Below, in pieces: positions 5,870 through 5,879 of a stretch of 5,879 nucleotides of DNA (position 1 is its first letter; each line of letters opens with the position of its first letter). The position numbers were made by a program, and so were the translations under genes. Origin of the DNA: Acidimicrobiia bacterium (GTDB lineage: Bacteria > Actinomycetota > Acidimicrobiia > Spongiisociales > JAENVV01); assembly GCA_020352575.1 (NCBI GenBank), contig CP070681.1, forward strand, positions 1,496,238-1,502,116. Direction: 5' to 3'. The notes under the pieces were generated by a model. That model was not told the origin of the DNA. It saw only the letters and a list, made by a program, of their open reading frames with translations, and made no database searches.

Positions 5870-5879
5870 ACGTCCTCTT

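Overview
The window is a high-GC stretch (several 60-base lines I counted run from about 53 to 80 % G+C) with dense same-strand coding and a GTG start behind a strong AGGAGG ribosome binding site. The domain styles point to a free-living high-GC Gram-positive, probably an uncultured actinobacterium. Acidimicrobiia-like lineages often carry cyclase, nSTAND and WD40 giants, but the exact lineage cannot be read from this piece.

Layout: bases 3-4904 hold one very large gene, cut at its 5' end by the window edge. It encodes, in order, the C-terminal part of a class III adenylate/guanylate cyclase domain, a Ser/Thr kinase-like domain that looks catalytically degenerate, an nSTAND1-type STAND NTPase with intact Walker motifs, one transmembrane helix, a heptad-repeat coiled coil, and a long divergent WD40-like propeller region ending in a short cysteine-containing tail. 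A 74-base gap (4905-4978) follows, with an 11-base-period direct repeat, a perfect 12-base palindrome and a ribosome binding site. The second gene (4979-5869) is complete and encodes a 296-residue exported, beta-rich, four-cysteine protein of unknown function. Ten bases of sequence follow it. There are no tRNA, rRNA, CRISPR, insertion-sequence or phage signatures.

Working model (inference): the giant protein is a one-piece transmembrane signalling device. The propeller lies outside the membrane as a probable sensing or binding module. The STAND NTPase inside acts as an ATP-driven switch, and the cyclase is a candidate output that makes a cyclic nucleotide. The kinase-like domain is more likely a scaffold or nucleotide sensor than an enzyme. 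The exported protein encoded just downstream could be co-transcribed and could be a ligand or partner of the propeller, but nothing in the sequence proves that link. The least ordinary points are the cyclase, pseudokinase and STAND domains in one chain, the loss of four kinase signature residues alongside fully kept cyclase and NTPase motifs, and the even, paired cysteines confined to the predicted outside part.
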